64,000 bases of DNA from Macrotis lagotis (GCF_037893015.1 NC_133664.1:127950478-128014477); one strand, 5' to 3'; positions 1 through 12,549 are shown, counted from the stretch's first letter. Translations and numbers: made by a program. The notes: generated by a model from the letters alone, not told the origin.

Positions 1-317
1 TAATGAATGCTGTTTTACTTATACTATTCAATATTGCGTGGGCATTTAGGATTAGAGGATTATCCTCGTTCTAAATTAGACTAAAGTGATCTTTCAATAA
101 TCCCTTTACTCCTTCTTTGAAGGAATGTTTGAATGAGATTTTTTTAAACATACAAGAATTCACACTACAAATGAGGAGTTGCACAAATTTAGGGATATAA
201 TAGAATGTATCAGTTGAAGATGAAGAAAAGACAAGTCAGTAGAGAGCAAGGGATAACCCATGGATAATCTGTGTGCTCCACTGATATTCCAGTAAGGAGT
301 GTAAGGAAGCTATATGG

Positions 318-525
318 CTCAAAACTTGGAGTCTCAAAGACTTGAGATCAAAATCTACCTCAGATCCTTCAGATTTTTGGGACCCCAAAGAAAGTCACTT
401 AAACTCTTTATCTATAAAATAGTTGCAATAATTGTACCTACATCTCAGCATTGTTGTGAGGATCAGATGAATCAATACTTATCAACATTCTTTTGTAAAC
501 TTTAAAACACTAATAAATATTAGCT
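318..525 (+). mobile_element. MIR-like SINE remnant
   Basis: Carries the MIR core order: a region like GAGTTC..CCTCAG, then AGTCACTTAAACTCTTTATCTATAAAAT, then the GTTGTGAGGATCAGATGA block. The tail is like MIR; no clear target-site duplication. Confidence 0.55.
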
Positions 526-777
526 ATGGGTAGATCCCTTATGGATTTACCAGAGGACATGCCCAAGGCCAGTGTTTTGAACTGCATCATAGAGATTATG
601 AATTCATCAAAGTGCAAAGTAAACAAAGAAACAAATCTCTGAAGAACATTTCAGCTTGAAAGATTTAATTTCTCTTTTCTGCTGAAAAAAATTGAGCATT
701 TCATATCAATATGGTTTTCCTTTCAGTTCTAGAAGAATAAATAGAATAGAGGACAGGCAATGTATATCTATACATAT

Positions 778-803
778 AAATATATGTATGTATGTATGTA
801 TAT
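778..803. repeat. (TATG)n short tandem repeat
   Basis: About five TATG units flanked by TATA-rich sequence. Confidence 0.8.
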
Positions 804-1159
804 CTTTTTCATCTTTATATATTAGGTGCCTACAATACAGTAGGTGTTTAATAAATTGAATTAAATTGAATTGCACAGACTTACACAAACCAATTACTGA
901 ATAATTAAAATTAAACTTGGTTAAAATAGAAGTTAACATCCATAATGTTACCTCTATTATATTAACCATCTTAAATTGAAGAAAGAATTGATAGGGAGCT
1001 GATGAATATTCTGAAGATATAATACTATCATTTTATAATTTTAATCTAAGAGAAATCCACATGGACTGTGGTTAAGTTTTATATGAATATGTGAAGAATC
1101 TATAATCTTTTCTAGTGTAGAGAATTCCCAGTGAAAGGAAATCCACCAATCAAAACACA

Positions 1160-1292
1160 TCCATGAATTAGTAGGCAAATGATAGGAGAGCTGCCTGAGG
1201 TAGATAAAGCTCATAAGTTTAGTAAGTGTCAGAGACAAGATTTAAACATAGGTCTTTCTGACTTCCAACCTAAGCACCCTAGTCACTATGAG
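1160..1292 (-). mobile_element. MIR-like SINE remnant
   Basis: Reads in reverse as a tRNA-derived SINE core: GTAAGTGTCAGAGACAAGAT, then a TTTCTGACTTCCA block and a GTCACTATGA end. Heavily diverged. Confidence 0.4.
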
Positions 1293-1804
1293 ATGTTGGC
1301 TCAATTGGCTAGAGTATACTCCTAAGTAAACTAAAATTTGCCCTTGAAATTGATGTAATATTAGCAGAAATTAAGAGTATAATGAAACTGAAACCTGCTA
1401 GATTGCTATCCCATATGTACCTCATATTGGTTCATAGAATTACTCTGATTAATTTTCTTTTTCTCCCCTAATAAACTTATTGGTAAATTATTAGTTAAAA
1501 TTAAGATTTTTCTAAAATTTTGATGTCTAGATGAGCAGAGAAGAGATATTTAAAGGAGAAAAATGACAGAGAAAGAAAATTCAGTAGCATAAACACACAT
1601 TAATAATAGATCAAATATCTTAGGTCCAACTCCTAAAGTTTAAGTAGCCTGCCTCATTGATTGTGGTCTGGCAATATTCCCCTAGACAGTCAGTCATCAG
1701 GTCTGGTGCCACTGAGATGTAGCATCAAATAAGGAAGTTAAGATTAAGATCATTTTCTTAATTCCCCACAGTTTTAGTCAATCCCAAACAGTAGTAGGTT
1801 GTTA

Positions 1805-1950
1805 GAGGTAGTGTAAAAGAACCTTCAATTTGCCATGAGAAGATCTGGGTTCTAATCCTGATCTCAGTATTTACCAGTTGTATGACTTTCAAGAAGTCAA
1901 TTACTCTTTCTATGCCTGTTTCATCATTTCTCAGATGATATAATATATTA
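1805..1950 (+). mobile_element. MIR-like SINE remnant
   Basis: Has GATCTGGGTTCTAATCCTGA, then a TTACCAGTTGTATGACTTT block and TTTCATCATTTCTCAGATGA, in the order of a MIR core. Confidence 0.55.
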
Positions 1951-2035
1951 TGTGTGTATATGAATATGTGTATATCCCTAAAAAAATCCAATCTATATAT
2001 ATATTACATTTATATGCACAAATATGCATACATGT

Positions 2036-2099
2036 ATATATATATATGCATATAAGAAAAGAGGCTTTCTATCTTGAGCTTAATATATATAAAACTTTT

Positions 2100-2141
<42 letters not shown>
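2036..2141. repeat. (TA)n-rich low-complexity tract
   Basis: Alternating AT runs, the longest a pure (AT)n of about 38 bases around 2103-2141. The peptides predicted across it are artefacts of the repeat. Confidence 0.85.
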
Positions 2142-2142
<1 letters not shown>

Positions 2143-2284
2143 TTGCTCCTTTGGTAAACATAAAGTAGTTCATCAATATAAATATTACCTATTATAATAA
2201 TTTCCCAGAAGATTTTCAGCTTTATAGCTAACTTCAGTTAATTGCTGGTTCACCAATAGTCTATTTGAGAATAGACTAAATTTC

Positions 2285-3125
2285 ATTCTTTTTTCTTTTT
2301 TTTAATTTTTAAGCAACAATTCTATTTTTAACTAATTTACCCCTTCCACTACCAACCAATAAGCAAATTTTAATCTCAATACATATCTATAATTATGCAA
2401 AACAAATCATCTAATTAGTCAAAAATGTATGTATTTTTAAATTTATTACATCTTTATCAGGAGATGAGTGGTGAACTCAAATTATTCTTGTGTTGATCAG
2501 AGTTCTAAATTTCTGTATGTTTTCATTAAACAAATTGTTCACATTTTTTGCTTTCTTTGTTCTTCATCATTTCATATAGGACTTTCCAGTTTCTTCTGAA
2601 ATTGTTCATTTTGCTATTTCTTAATAATACAATCATATTTCATTATATTCATATACCATAATTTTAGTCATTCCTTAATAGGATAGCACTTTAATTTCCA
2701 GTTTTGTACTACCATGAAAAAGAATTGCTATAAACATTTATTATTTTATTTCTTGGAGGCATAGACATACTAGTGATAGATTTGGTAGAAAATATTGTTT
2801 TTGGTTTCTTTCTGGGCTTAGTAATAAATTGCCATCCAAAATGGCCTGACCAATTCACATTTCTAGTTTGTCTGCTTTCCCACTTCCCTTCCATTTGTCA
2901 TCTTTGCCAGTATGATAGATGCAAGATAAAATTCAAACTTGCTTTAATATGTAACTCTCTAAATATTAGTGATTTGGAGGTTTTCCATATGGATTTTGAT
3001 AACTTGAATTTCTTCCTTTGAAAACTGTCTATCAGTATCCTTTGTTTATTAATTAGGAAATGGTTTCTAATTTTTCAAATCTGAATTCATTCTTTATATA
3101 TTTTAAAAATGAGTTGTTCATGGTT
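2285..3125 (-). mobile_element. L1 3' fragment, decayed
   Basis: In reverse this matches the end of a marsupial L1: a 3' UTR-like part at 2285-2500, then the ORF2 C-terminal region recognised by blocks such as TTCTTAATAATACAATCATA and GAATTGCTATAAACATTTAT. It is broken by many stops and frameshifts. I see no target-site duplication. Confidence 0.6.
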
Positions 3126-3330
3126 TTTCCTTTTTGATTCTTTTTTCACAGTATGAGTGATACAGAGATATATTTAACATGATTGTACTTGTATAATTTT
3201 TATGAAATTACTTGTTAACTTGGGATGTGGGGAAAGAAGGACAATGAGAAAACTTTTCAAAAATGAATATTGAAAACTATATGTACAATTGAAAAAATAA
3301 ATTGAAAATAAAAGGCAAAAAATTTAAAAA
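3126..3330 (+). mobile_element. L1 or HAL1 3' UTR fragment
   Basis: Plus-strand L1-type terminal sequence: TTTAACATGATTGTACTTGT, then an AATGAATATTGAAAACTAT block and an A-rich end. It abuts an opposite-strand L1 piece at about 3125. Confidence 0.55.
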
Positions 3331-3751
3331 ATGAGAAGTTTCCTCAATGTGATGAAAGAAAATTATTCATTTTGGGCTCACACTAAAGAATTCAGGCAGG
3401 CTCAGAAAAAAATGAAGCAAAAGGAATTTTATTATTATATGCAAAGTATACACATCACAAGTTCTTAAACTTTTAAAGACAACATTTCAAAGCAAGAGAA
3501 ATCCATTCTGATAGGTTAAAAATAGAAAAGTGGATGGACTAAGATAAAGTTGATATCAAGATTACAATCCAGGTAAGTTAACTGATTTCTAAAGATCAAA
3601 GGTCATGTGACTGTTCCACTTGGTCTGGCAAATAGGGCAGCTTCCCTACTAGAGGGCTGTAACAAGAGGGTTCTGTCACATGTATCTCTAGAAGGAATGA
3701 AAATCAAGGGTACCCTCAGATTTATACAATGTTAGTATATAAATACTAGGT
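3331..3751. other. No gene seen; unassigned sequence
   Basis: About 420 bases without a recognisable gene. The stretch around 3370-3460 (CAGGCAGGCTCAGAAAAAAA, then an A/T-rich end with TTTTATTATTAT) could be a fragment of a retroviral LTR, but I cannot assign it. Confidence 0.3.
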
Positions 3752-3995
3752 GAGGACAGCTAGGTGAATATAGCACTGGATTTAGAATCAGGAAGACTCA
3801 TCTTGATGAGTTCAAATCTGACATCAGACACTTACTGACTGTGTGACTCTGGACAAGTCACTTTACCCTATTTGTCTCAGTTTCTTCATCTGTAAAATGA
3901 GCTGGAGTAGGAAATGACAGACCATTCCAGGATCTTTGGCAGAAAAACATCAAATGAGGTCACAAAAAGACACAACTGAATAACAAAAACAATAG
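3752..3995 (+). mobile_element. Mar1-type tRNA-derived SINE
   Basis: Starts with a diverged GACAGCTAGGTG head and has GAGTTCAAATCTGACATCAG in the B-box area. The longer Mar1 body follows: TTTCTTCATCTGTAAAATGA, a GACCATTCCAGGATCTTTG-like block and an AACTGAATAACAAAAAC end. Confidence 0.75.
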
Positions 3996-5149
3996 TTCTT
4001 TCAGTGTTCAGGACTCCTCTCCAATGATTAAACAGCAATATATGCATGCAAAATGACCTTATACAAAACAATACAAAGTATGAATTCTGAGACTGGAAAC
4101 ATGGAATTTAAAAAAAAATAAACAACTGGGGTAGATACAATCAAGACAAAATTCCTAGAAAAGGTGAATTTGAGTGCAACCTCTAATTCACACTCTCCTC
4201 TTCTCAAATTAATGTCCTTCTACCATCTCTTAGCTAAAGGACAACAAGTTATCTAACTGAAGAGTTGGATTCTGAATGTCATAGCTTAGTGCTGAATAAT
4301 GCTATGGTTTTGTGATGTGGGATTTTTTTATTTTTATTTTTCATTAAATAGTCTTAAATTTATAAATTGCATGCATGTATAACTTATGCTTTCAAATAAA
4401 CCTTGATAAGAAGTTTTCTATGCTACATTTTTTAAAAAAATAAATTACTTATTCCAAGAAAATGCACAAGTAGTTCTCTGTGCAAGAAAAATTCCTTGAA
4501 CACTTAAACCTTTAAGTGTGAGTAGGGAGACAGGAGCAGAGGGAGAAAGAAATGCTCCCAACCCATATTCCACTCCTCTCTCAAAAGAAATTTATAGCAC
4601 TTGCAACAACAAAATCCAATTTAAATCATTCATTACAAGGAAACAAAACCAATACAGAATAAAATAACATTTCATATTTCTAAAGCAATCAAACCAAGAT
4701 TATTTTTATATATATTTTTCTTTACAATTATAATTCCAGATGTTTAGATTTTTTTTTAAATCTGTAAAATAAAGTCATCTAATTTTACTGTGGTGACATA
4801 ATGTGCTGGTGTGTGACTAGTTATCATTGCTCTTTCCAAAGGACAAAGTCTTGAGGGGAAAGAAAAGCAGCATTGTTAAGGCAGTCACTAAGAAGCACTG
4901 TGTTGAAAGCACTGGTTAGGATAGTACTATCCTATTGCCCCCTGCCGGACAAAATGTATAGCAATTTTCTTATTTCTATTCATAAGGTCTAGGGAACTTT
5001 CAAATATACCTACAAGAACCTACTCAAGTTTTATCCAATGGCCTTTCCCTATTCCCCACTATATTATTTTATTTCTAAGAAAACAACATACATACCACTT
5101 AGCATGGATTTCTCTTGGGGTTACATAAGAAACACGCCTCATCTTCTAT
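3996..5149. other. No gene seen; AT-rich
   Basis: No open frame with family resemblance and no repeat that I can name with confidence. It contains A-rich runs and short pyrimidine tracts only. Confidence 0.4.
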
Positions 5150-5900
5150 TTTTCTTCAATGATCTATCTCATCTGCCACCTCAGAGTTCAAGTATCATTT
5201 ATATTGGATGATTTCCAAATATATCTCAAAACTTCAACCTAATCTCTCCCAAGCACTAGCTTTGCATGAGCACCTGACTCCTAGATCTACTTCAGACATA
5301 TCAAAATCAACAGGTCCAACTGCAGGACTGATTATCTTGCCTCCTAAATTTACCTGCCCTTCAAAATTCCGTTTCTGTTAAGAGCACCACTGTCCACCTA
5401 AGTCACCCAAATTCATAGTCTTGGAGTCATCCCTGATCTTTCCTCTCCCTCACTCCACCATATCCTATTGCTGACAAATCTTTTCAGTGTATCTCTCACA
5501 TCTGTCCCCATATTTTTTCTCACTCTAGTTCAGGTCCCCAAATATCTTTCTCTAATCTAATTATAATAGTCTCCTAACTGTTCTCTTTGCTTCCAGTCTT
5601 ACCAATCCAACCTTCAAATATCTGTCAAAATAATCTCCCTAAGGCTCAAGTCTGGCCATATCCTTCTCTTAACCAAAAAACATAAGTAAATTCTCATAGT
5701 TTCTGGGTCTTACGTGAAAACCAAAATGCTTTGCCTATCATTTAAGTCACTCTGAAATTGAATTTCTTTACTTTTGAGCTTTATTTTAAATTCCTAGCCA
5801 AACTGAACTAATAGTTGTTCTCCCATTTCGGATCCATTTCTTTCCTTTATTCAGACCAACCTTCATACATAGAACATAGTGCCCACTCTTCTTGACCTCT
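5150..5900 (+). mobile_element. L2 LINE ORF2 C-terminal fragment
   Basis: The plus strand encodes pieces of the L2 ORF2 end: a LGVIPDLSSPSLHHILLL-like stretch near 5420-5475, then CTAATTATAATAGTCTCCTA and GTCTGGCCATATCCTTCTCT, matching the order of the L2 consensus. Stops and frameshifts are frequent. Confidence 0.65.
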
Positions 5901-6440
5901 CAAAACTTTTCTAAGTTCAGTTAAAAAAAAACTTACTCCCCACCCCATACCCTCATTCAATATTAAGCTAGTTCAGATGGCAAGTCAGATGGCAGAGTGG
6001 ACCATTAGGGAATAGTATGTACAGTGCCCTATCCCATAATTCAAAAAAAGAACACATTTTGGTTTATCTATTCTAATTGAAAGGTATTATACACTTAAAT
6101 AGAAGATAATTCAGGAAATCCTCCTCTTCCTTAAAAAAAACCCCTATGCACATATATGCATGACAAATAGTAAACATAAAAATCTTTTGTCACTGCACCT
6201 TTGTCATGACTAGACAGAAAAAAATCCTTCAGTATGACTTTTGGTTTTAAAATAAATAAATTATTAGTTATCTATATTAAATCTAAAATCATTTTATAAC
6301 TTTCCATAAACCATATACTAGGATGTGGAAAGCAGCAAAATAATTTTTGTATGTAGGAATGTGTTTTGCTACAAGAGTTTTACTTTTTTTTTAATTTAGA
6401 GAGAGGAAAGAGGGAAAGAAAATATTTATTAATTTTAAAA

Positions 6441-6715
6441 CTTAATTGAAAGAGGAATTAAACTTGAAATCAGAAGACCTAGGTTCAAATATTGACTCTG
6501 GGAAGAGGTGTGGTTAGTTGGTTGTTGTCCATCATGCTTGAAGAGGAACAAAATAACATCACTGGGTGGGGGCTTCAAGGTACAGTGTGACTTATCAAAC
6601 CAGTGGGAGCTCAGAAGACTACTAAAATTCTACTTTACTCCTTTTTTCATGTGGGCATGGCATGATGGGTGCCACTATCTCCTATGTCTCTTAACTGATT
6701 CCAAAATTCTTAAGT
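6441..6715 (+). mobile_element. Composite SINE remnant
   Basis: 6441-6500 looks like a tRNA-derived SINE head (AATCAGAAGACCTAGGTTCA). 6510-6600 (GGTTGTTGTCCATCATGCTT, ending with an AACATCACTGGG block) resembles a second marsupial SINE body also seen at 58563. Boundaries are uncertain. Confidence 0.35.
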
Positions 6716-6720
6716 GAGAT

Positions 6721-8565
6721 TTTGAGAGGAACTGATGGAAAAATGTAAAAGAAGGTGGTCTTGCTCTACCAGATCTAAAACTATACTATAAAGTGACAGT
6801 CATCAAAACTGTCTCATACTGGTTAAGAAATAAAGTAATGACCTAGTGGATTAGGATGGGTTCAAAAGAAACTGCAGGGCAGCTAGATGGCACAGTGGAT
6901 AAAAGCACAGGCCCTGGAGTCAGGAGTACCTGGGTTCAAATCCCGTCTCAGACACTTAATAATTACCTAGCCGTGTGGCCTTGGGCAAGCCACTTAACCC
7001 ATTTGCCTTGCAAAAACCTAAAAAAAATACTAAAAAGAAAAAGAAACTGCAGGGAATGACCAAAGAAGTCTTGTTTAACAAACCCCAAAACATTAATTTC
7101 TGGTATAAGAACTTGACAAAAATTGTCAGGAAAATTGCAAAATAGTATGGCAAAAACTAGGCATAAACCCACATCTCAGAGACTATACCAAAATAAGGTC
7201 AAAATGGGTACAGGATTTAGACATAAATAACAATACCATAGACCAATTAACAGATCAAGAAATACTCTTATCAGTCAGACCTAAGGAAAGAGGAGAAATT
7301 TATGATCAAATAAGAAAAAGAGTACATTATAAATTGCAAAATGGGTGATTTTGACTATATTACATTAAAAAGGGTTTGCACTAATAATACCAATATAATC
7401 AAAATTAGAAAACTGGGAAGTAATTTTCAGATCTAGGGGTTCATTTCTAAAATATATAGAGAATTGAATCAAATTTAAATCATTGCAAGCCATTCCCCAA
7501 TTAATAAATGATCAAAAAATATGAACAGGCAGTTTTCAAATGAAGAAATTAAAGCTATATATAAACATATGAAAAAATGTACCAAATCATTATTGATTAG
7601 AGAAATGCAAATTAAAACAACTATGAGGTACCACTTCATACCTATCAGATTGGCTAAAATCACAAAAAAGAAAATTGATCAATGTGAAAAAGGTTGTCAG
7701 AAGACAGGAGCATTAATGTACTGTTGGTAGAGTTGTGAACTGATCCAACCATTCTGGAGAACAATATGGAACTATGCACAAAGAGCAATAAAACTGACCA
7801 TACCCTTTGACCCAGCAATTCTAATACTAGGCCTATATTCTAGAAGACAGCATAAAAAATGGGAAAAGTCCTACATATTACAAAATATTCCAAAATATTC
7901 ATAGCGGCTTTTTTTTAATGGAAAAGAATTGGAAATTGAGAGGATGCCCATCAATTGTGGAATGGATGAACAAGTTATGGTATATGAATTTTATGGAATA
8001 CTATTGTTCCATAAGAAATTGTGAATGTTCAGACTCCAGAGAAGCATGGAACACATTACAGGAATTGATGCTGAGCAGAGAGAGCAGAACCAAGAGAACA
8101 TTGTACACATTAAACAACAATGTTGTGAGTTGATCAACCTTGATGGATACAGCTCCTGTCATCAGTTTAGAGAGCAAGGAAAATACTGGGGGACCTGTTA
8201 TGGACATAGCTATCCACATCCAGAGGAAGAAAAACAAAACCACTACCCCCCAAAAAACCCCAAACTTCAGAATCTGAATGAACACTACATTCACTTTTTA
8301 AAAATTTATCTTATGCTTTTCCTTCCTATCTCCCCCATGTTTTCTTTCTTTTCCTTTAGTCTTAATTTCTCATACAGAAAATGACTAATTTGTAAACATG
8401 TTAAACACAAATGTATATGTACAATGTTTACCAGACTGTTTGCCACTGGGGAGTGGGGGGGGGGGAGGGTAGAAGGAAATTATGTAACTTATAAATGTGA
8501 ATATGTATGTGGATGAATGCTGAAAAACTTTTATAACAGCAACTGGAAATAAAATATCAACTGGG
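6721..8565 (+). mobile_element. L1 3' part (ORF2 C-terminus plus 3' UTR)
   Basis: A 5'-truncated or decayed L1. It runs from the [17 protein letters not shown] block (about 6755) through the C-terminal ORF2 domain. The PFDPAI-type block is near 7805 and the MEYYCSIRN block near 7995. The 3' UTR then has a run of G at about 8455-8465 and an AAAATATCAACTGG end. Several stops break ORF2. A WSINE1-type SINE interrupts it at 6877-7038. The peptides at 7918-8133 and 8025-8384 are pieces of it in different frames. Confidence 0.88.
6877..7038 (+). mobile_element. WSINE1-type SINE inserted in L1
   Basis: Full-length copy: CAGCTAGATGGCACAGTGGA head, box-B GGTTCAAATCCCGTCTCA, ACTTAATAATTACCTAGCCG block and an A-rich tail. 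It is flanked by the 16-bp direct repeat AAAAGAAACTGCAGGG (6864-6879 and 7039-7054), a typical target-site duplication. The start of the SINE overlaps the first repeat. Confidence 0.95.
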
Positions 8566-8645
8566 AAGAAAAAGAGACTTTGAGAGTGCCCTTGTATTGC
8601 TTCTTCTGAGCTGCATGTCAGTGCTTGACTTGTGTTTTTAGTCTT

Positions 8646-9130
8646 TTAGAAAAACATGCATTTGGTACTTGAACAGCATGTTGGAGTTGTGCTCTCTGCA
8701 TTTATATTTGAATGCTTGGCAGTTCGACTCAAGAAATAAACCTCGGTATCTGATGCCTTATCTTGCCAGGTGATCTTCAAAATTTTCCTAAGACAATTCA
8801 AATGGAAGAGATTTAGTCTCTTTGCATGGCATTGGTAGACTGTCCAGGCATACAACAATGAGGTCAGCACAATGACTTTATAGACTTTTCAGTATGGTAG
8901 GTACCTTTTCTTGGGAGGATAGAGCTAATGGCAACCTCTAATAAGCAGAATCTTCTAGTGAAGGTTCAGTATTCTCCTGTTCCATTCACCTACCCATCTC
9001 AGTTAGAGAACACCGCAATTATTTATGTTCTTCCTTTGCTGGGTCTGAGGCAGACCCCTTGATCTTTCGATCAGAAGATGGGCATGGCTACCTGGCAACC
9101 TTGTCAAAGACCATGACTGCCATACTCTGT
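8646..9130 (-). mobile_element. Non-L1 LINE fragment, RT C-terminal domain
   Basis: The minus strand has a 74-codon open frame (8870-8646). It contains LLYAWTVYQCHAKRL, then CLRKILKITWQDKASDTEV, which resembles the conserved YACETWTVY..HxxxLxxFHxxCLRxxLxIxWQDxxxxTEV region downstream of reverse transcriptase in non-LTR elements of RTE or related clades. Sequence up to about 9130 continues upstream in that protein with frameshifts. This is not L1 or L2; the clade assignment is tentative. Confidence 0.55.
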
Positions 9131-9756
9131 AAGTAAGCTCCCTGGCTTCTAGCTCATGCATAGCTCTTCAAGAATGATATATACAAGTCCTAGCATCCAA
9201 TGATTCATATAAATCACAAGATGATATCAGAAATAGCACATAACCTTAAACTTATCAAGCTTCAAATGGTCTGAGGTACAAATTTCTTTCAGGTTGCTTT
9301 TTTTTTTTGGAAAGGAACCCCAAGTGACAGTCTCTCTATTTTGTCTAAAAATGAGCAGTTGTTTTTTAACTAGTATGGATTTCATAACACGATTCTCATA
9401 TGTGGCTCTAATTGTCTACAGAGAACCAGGTTGTTATGGGATTGAACATGATTTATTTTATGATACATGTTTGAGGTTGTGATTTGTATGAACTGGTGGC
9501 TGTAAGGCTAGTTCAGAATATTCCCCCTAAGGATATTGACATTTACTCTAGAGAAGTCAATAACAAAATAAAAGGTTAATATGAGAAAGTTGGAGAAAAA
9601 AATGATGATGATTATATAAAAGTAAAAAAGCACCAATAATTTTTACAAATAAAATACATGAACATGTTTTATCATAGGTCTAAATCCTAATATTCCATTT
9701 AGGGAATACCCAAGCCTCAGATGAAAGTATCAGGTATCTATCACAATTTTGCCCCT
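9131..9756. other. No gene seen
   Basis: Unassigned AT-rich sequence. A short open frame at 9294-9482 has no recognisable domain. Confidence 0.35.
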
Positions 9757-10006
9757 TATTTAGTTCCTTAGTTGTGTCCAACTCTTTGTGACACTATTTG
9801 AGGTTTTCTTGGAAAGGATTCTGAAATGGTTTGCCATTTCCTTTTCCAGCTCATTTTAAAGATGAGGAACTGAGGCAAACAAGGTTAATTGACTTGCTTA
9901 GTCACAGTTACTAAGTATCTGAAGCCAGCTTTGAACTCACAAAGATGAGTTGTCCTGACTGAAATCCAGAATTCCATCCAGTGTACTACCCCACTGTCCA
10001 TTTGAC
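9757..10006 (-). mobile_element. Mar1-type SINE, reverse
   Basis: Reverse copy: the Mar1 body is on the left (TTAGTTGTGTCCAACTCTTT, then TGGTTTGCCATTTCCTTTTC). The diverged tRNA-like head is on the right (CTACCCCACTGTCCAT). Confidence 0.8.
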
Positions 10007-10639
10007 CCCTTAGTTCAGAGTTATTAATTTGAGTTTTAATTCCTTGTCAGTCCATGGGTAGAAATTGGATGGGAAAATATACATCATTATTTTGACTATT
10101 TCTTAACTAAAATTTACCAATTCCTTCACTTAGGAAGATATGCAGCCAAACCACAATAATAATATTAGCAATGCCTGTGACTTTTTTCACAAAGAGAAAT
10201 CAAACATTTTTCTATCACACTACAAATTGTAGTAATTGATGTAATATCACATTACAGATAAGACCTTACATGCATTACTACTTCAAATTTACTATGACTG
10301 CTGGGTTTATTGCTAAATCATATTTTGAAGTCTTCATCTCTAGGGCTTAGTTGTTTAATAACTGGTAACTGACTAAGGAAGTATTTTGATATAAATGGTT
10401 TCCTTTGTAATCTAACTTTATTTTATGTATTTGAATATATCATGAGGAGTCTGTAGGCTATATATACTACCTAAGAAATCTATAACACAAAAAGAATTAG
10501 GGACACTTGCTACTTACTTTTTTGTGTTCCCAAATGCCTCTCATAGTCTTTTCTTGTTCCCATGAACACAAATTTTCTTTACATAATCCTTATATAATCC
10601 TTGTGTAACTCCTAATTAGGATGAACGATATACCTTTAC

Positions 10640-10845
10640 AAGGAGGTAACTGTGGATAAAATACTTAATTTGAAATCAAGAAGACTTGCATTTAAATCTT
10701 CCCTCAGACACTAGCTGTGTCACTCTGGCTAAGTTATTTCATTTTTCTGCATGTCAGTTTTCTCATCTTTAAAATGAGGATGTCTTCCAAGGTCTTGATA
10801 GTGCTCCCAAAGCTAAATCCATAATCATGTAGAAAATACAATTGT
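10640..10845 (+). mobile_element. MIR/Mar1-type SINE remnant
   Basis: Head-like AGGTAACTGTGGATAAAATA, box-B-like CATTTAAATCTTCCCTCAGA, and a tail with TCATCTTTAAAATGAGGATG. Confidence 0.6.
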
Positions 10846-12222
10846 ATGATAAATAAAATAAGAGTAACATGGTACATGGTAATAATGCTAGAACTTGTTA
10901 ATTTTCAAGGATTGCTTTAGAGTCAAATTAGAACCATCGCTATCTCCTTTCCAGTAAAGAACTATGAATAAATCATATTGATTATCTCATTCCTATAAAA
11001 TGTTTAATTTAAAAGCTAGCTTGATTCAAATTTAAAAACCAAAATTGTCTTGTCAAAAAAACAGCAAATGAATAAAAAAAGCTGTAAGTAGAGAACTCTT
11101 TCATCAGAAAATTGAATGGATGATGATATCTCTTACAAAAGCTTTACTTAGAAAACATTTCCAAGTTTTTAGATCTGCACAATAGGAAAAAAGACAGTGA
11201 ATAATGAAACAACTAGCTCCATGTGACTAAAACATCTTTTAAAAAAAATAATATTATAATAGAAGTTCATTGTGTCATATATGCTAAAGAGAAATTTTTA
11301 TTTTTCTTAAGACTTAGTCTCAGATTTGGTGTTTTTCATCTGCTGTATGTAGTGCCTAGTATAAGTGCATTTAATTTGTATCCTAATGATAGTTGGGGGA
11401 ATTGGAGGCTTCCTTTTCCGAAATAATCTTGGTCTTAGACAATATATAAAATTCCAGTTTGAATCATTTTCTAATAGCTCCATCTCTGAAGCTAAAGCCA
11501 AAAAAAGAAAATGTACTCAAACCTGTACCATTAAACGAATTACCTCCTCTCCAACAGAAAATGGTCTATTTCATGGTGACTTTAGTCATGGTGACCCAGA
11601 ATCTGAAAATGTGTATTTTGGGTGCAAAGTTAGAATAATAATAATAATATCATCATTTTTGGAGTAAGTGTTGATACAATAGCTCTAAGAGTACTAGAAA
11701 TGTAAGGGGAGAAAATAACTAATAAGACAGCTATCTTTTTGGTTCAGAGTATATAGAGTTGCCAATTCAAAATCTGAATGCCTACAGCTGGGGAGTGGAC
11801 ACCAAGAGCATCCTCTTCACAGAGGTCTTCCAGTCCATGAAAGTAAGATATATTGGCGGAAATTGTTGGGGAAAACAAAGAGCCTGATATTCTCCACATC
11901 TTTCCCCTTTTGTTAATTGATCAGAGAAGAGAAAGACAAGAATGTTTAAGAATTTGAAACTGAGAACACATTAATGGAATCTCAATTTCAAAGTTTTATA
12001 TATTCCAAAACAAAATCCAGATTCAATGCAATGGTTCTGTCATGTAGTCAAGGATTACAACATACTTCCAAGAATCTTGATATAGACTATAGAATTTTTG
12101 CAAGCAAAACTGAAAATATGAGTCTTGGCACACAAATACTGGCAGGCAAAGAGTAAAAAATCCATTCCTCACTGTCAGCTGAGTTGGAAATTAGCAGATG
12201 TCTTTCCAGTGCTAACTTTTTG
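10846..12222. other. No gene seen
   Basis: AT-rich stretch. A 100-codon open frame at 11365-11667 has no motif I recognise and ends in an (ATA)n run. It has no Kozak or splice context that would support it, so I do not call it a gene. Confidence 0.35.
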
Positions 12223-12480
12223 ATATAACTTTTTGCTGCGTTCAATCATTTCAGTAATATCTAATTCCTCATGACCCATTTGGGCTGGGATTTTTTTTTA
12301 GCATACATACTGGAGTGGTTTGCCATTTACTTCTCCAGTTCATTTTACAGATGAGGGTTAATCAGGGTTAAGTGATAGTCATACAACTAGTAAGTTTCTG
12401 AGATCAAATCTGAACTCAGGAAAATGAGTTTTCTTGACTCTGGGGCCAGCACTGTATCCATTGTACCACCTAACTGCCCC
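12223..12480 (-). mobile_element. Mar1-type SINE, reverse
   Basis: Body with GAGTGGTTTGCCATTTACTT on the left, box-B complement TGAGATCAAATCTGAACTCA, and head complement GTACCACCTAACTGCCCC at the right end. Confidence 0.8.
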
Positions 12481-12518
12481 TAAAACAACAGCAACTCCAA
12501 ATATTTAGTCCAAGTTTT

Positions 12519-12549
<31 letters not shown>

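Noticed and set aside
2285-3330. Opposed L1 pieces at 2285-3125 and 3126-3330 as a twin-primed insertion
   Set aside because: The minus-strand piece seems to have its own 3' UTR, which an inverted 5' segment should not contain. Two separate insertions explain it better.
8001-8384. 119- and 97-codon open frames as genes
   Set aside because: They overlap on opposite strands inside the L1 ORF2/3' UTR sequence.
11365-11667. 100-codon open frame as a gene
   Set aside because: No recognisable domain and no gene context; it ends in an ATA repeat. A length of 100 codons is possible by chance across 64 kb in six frames.
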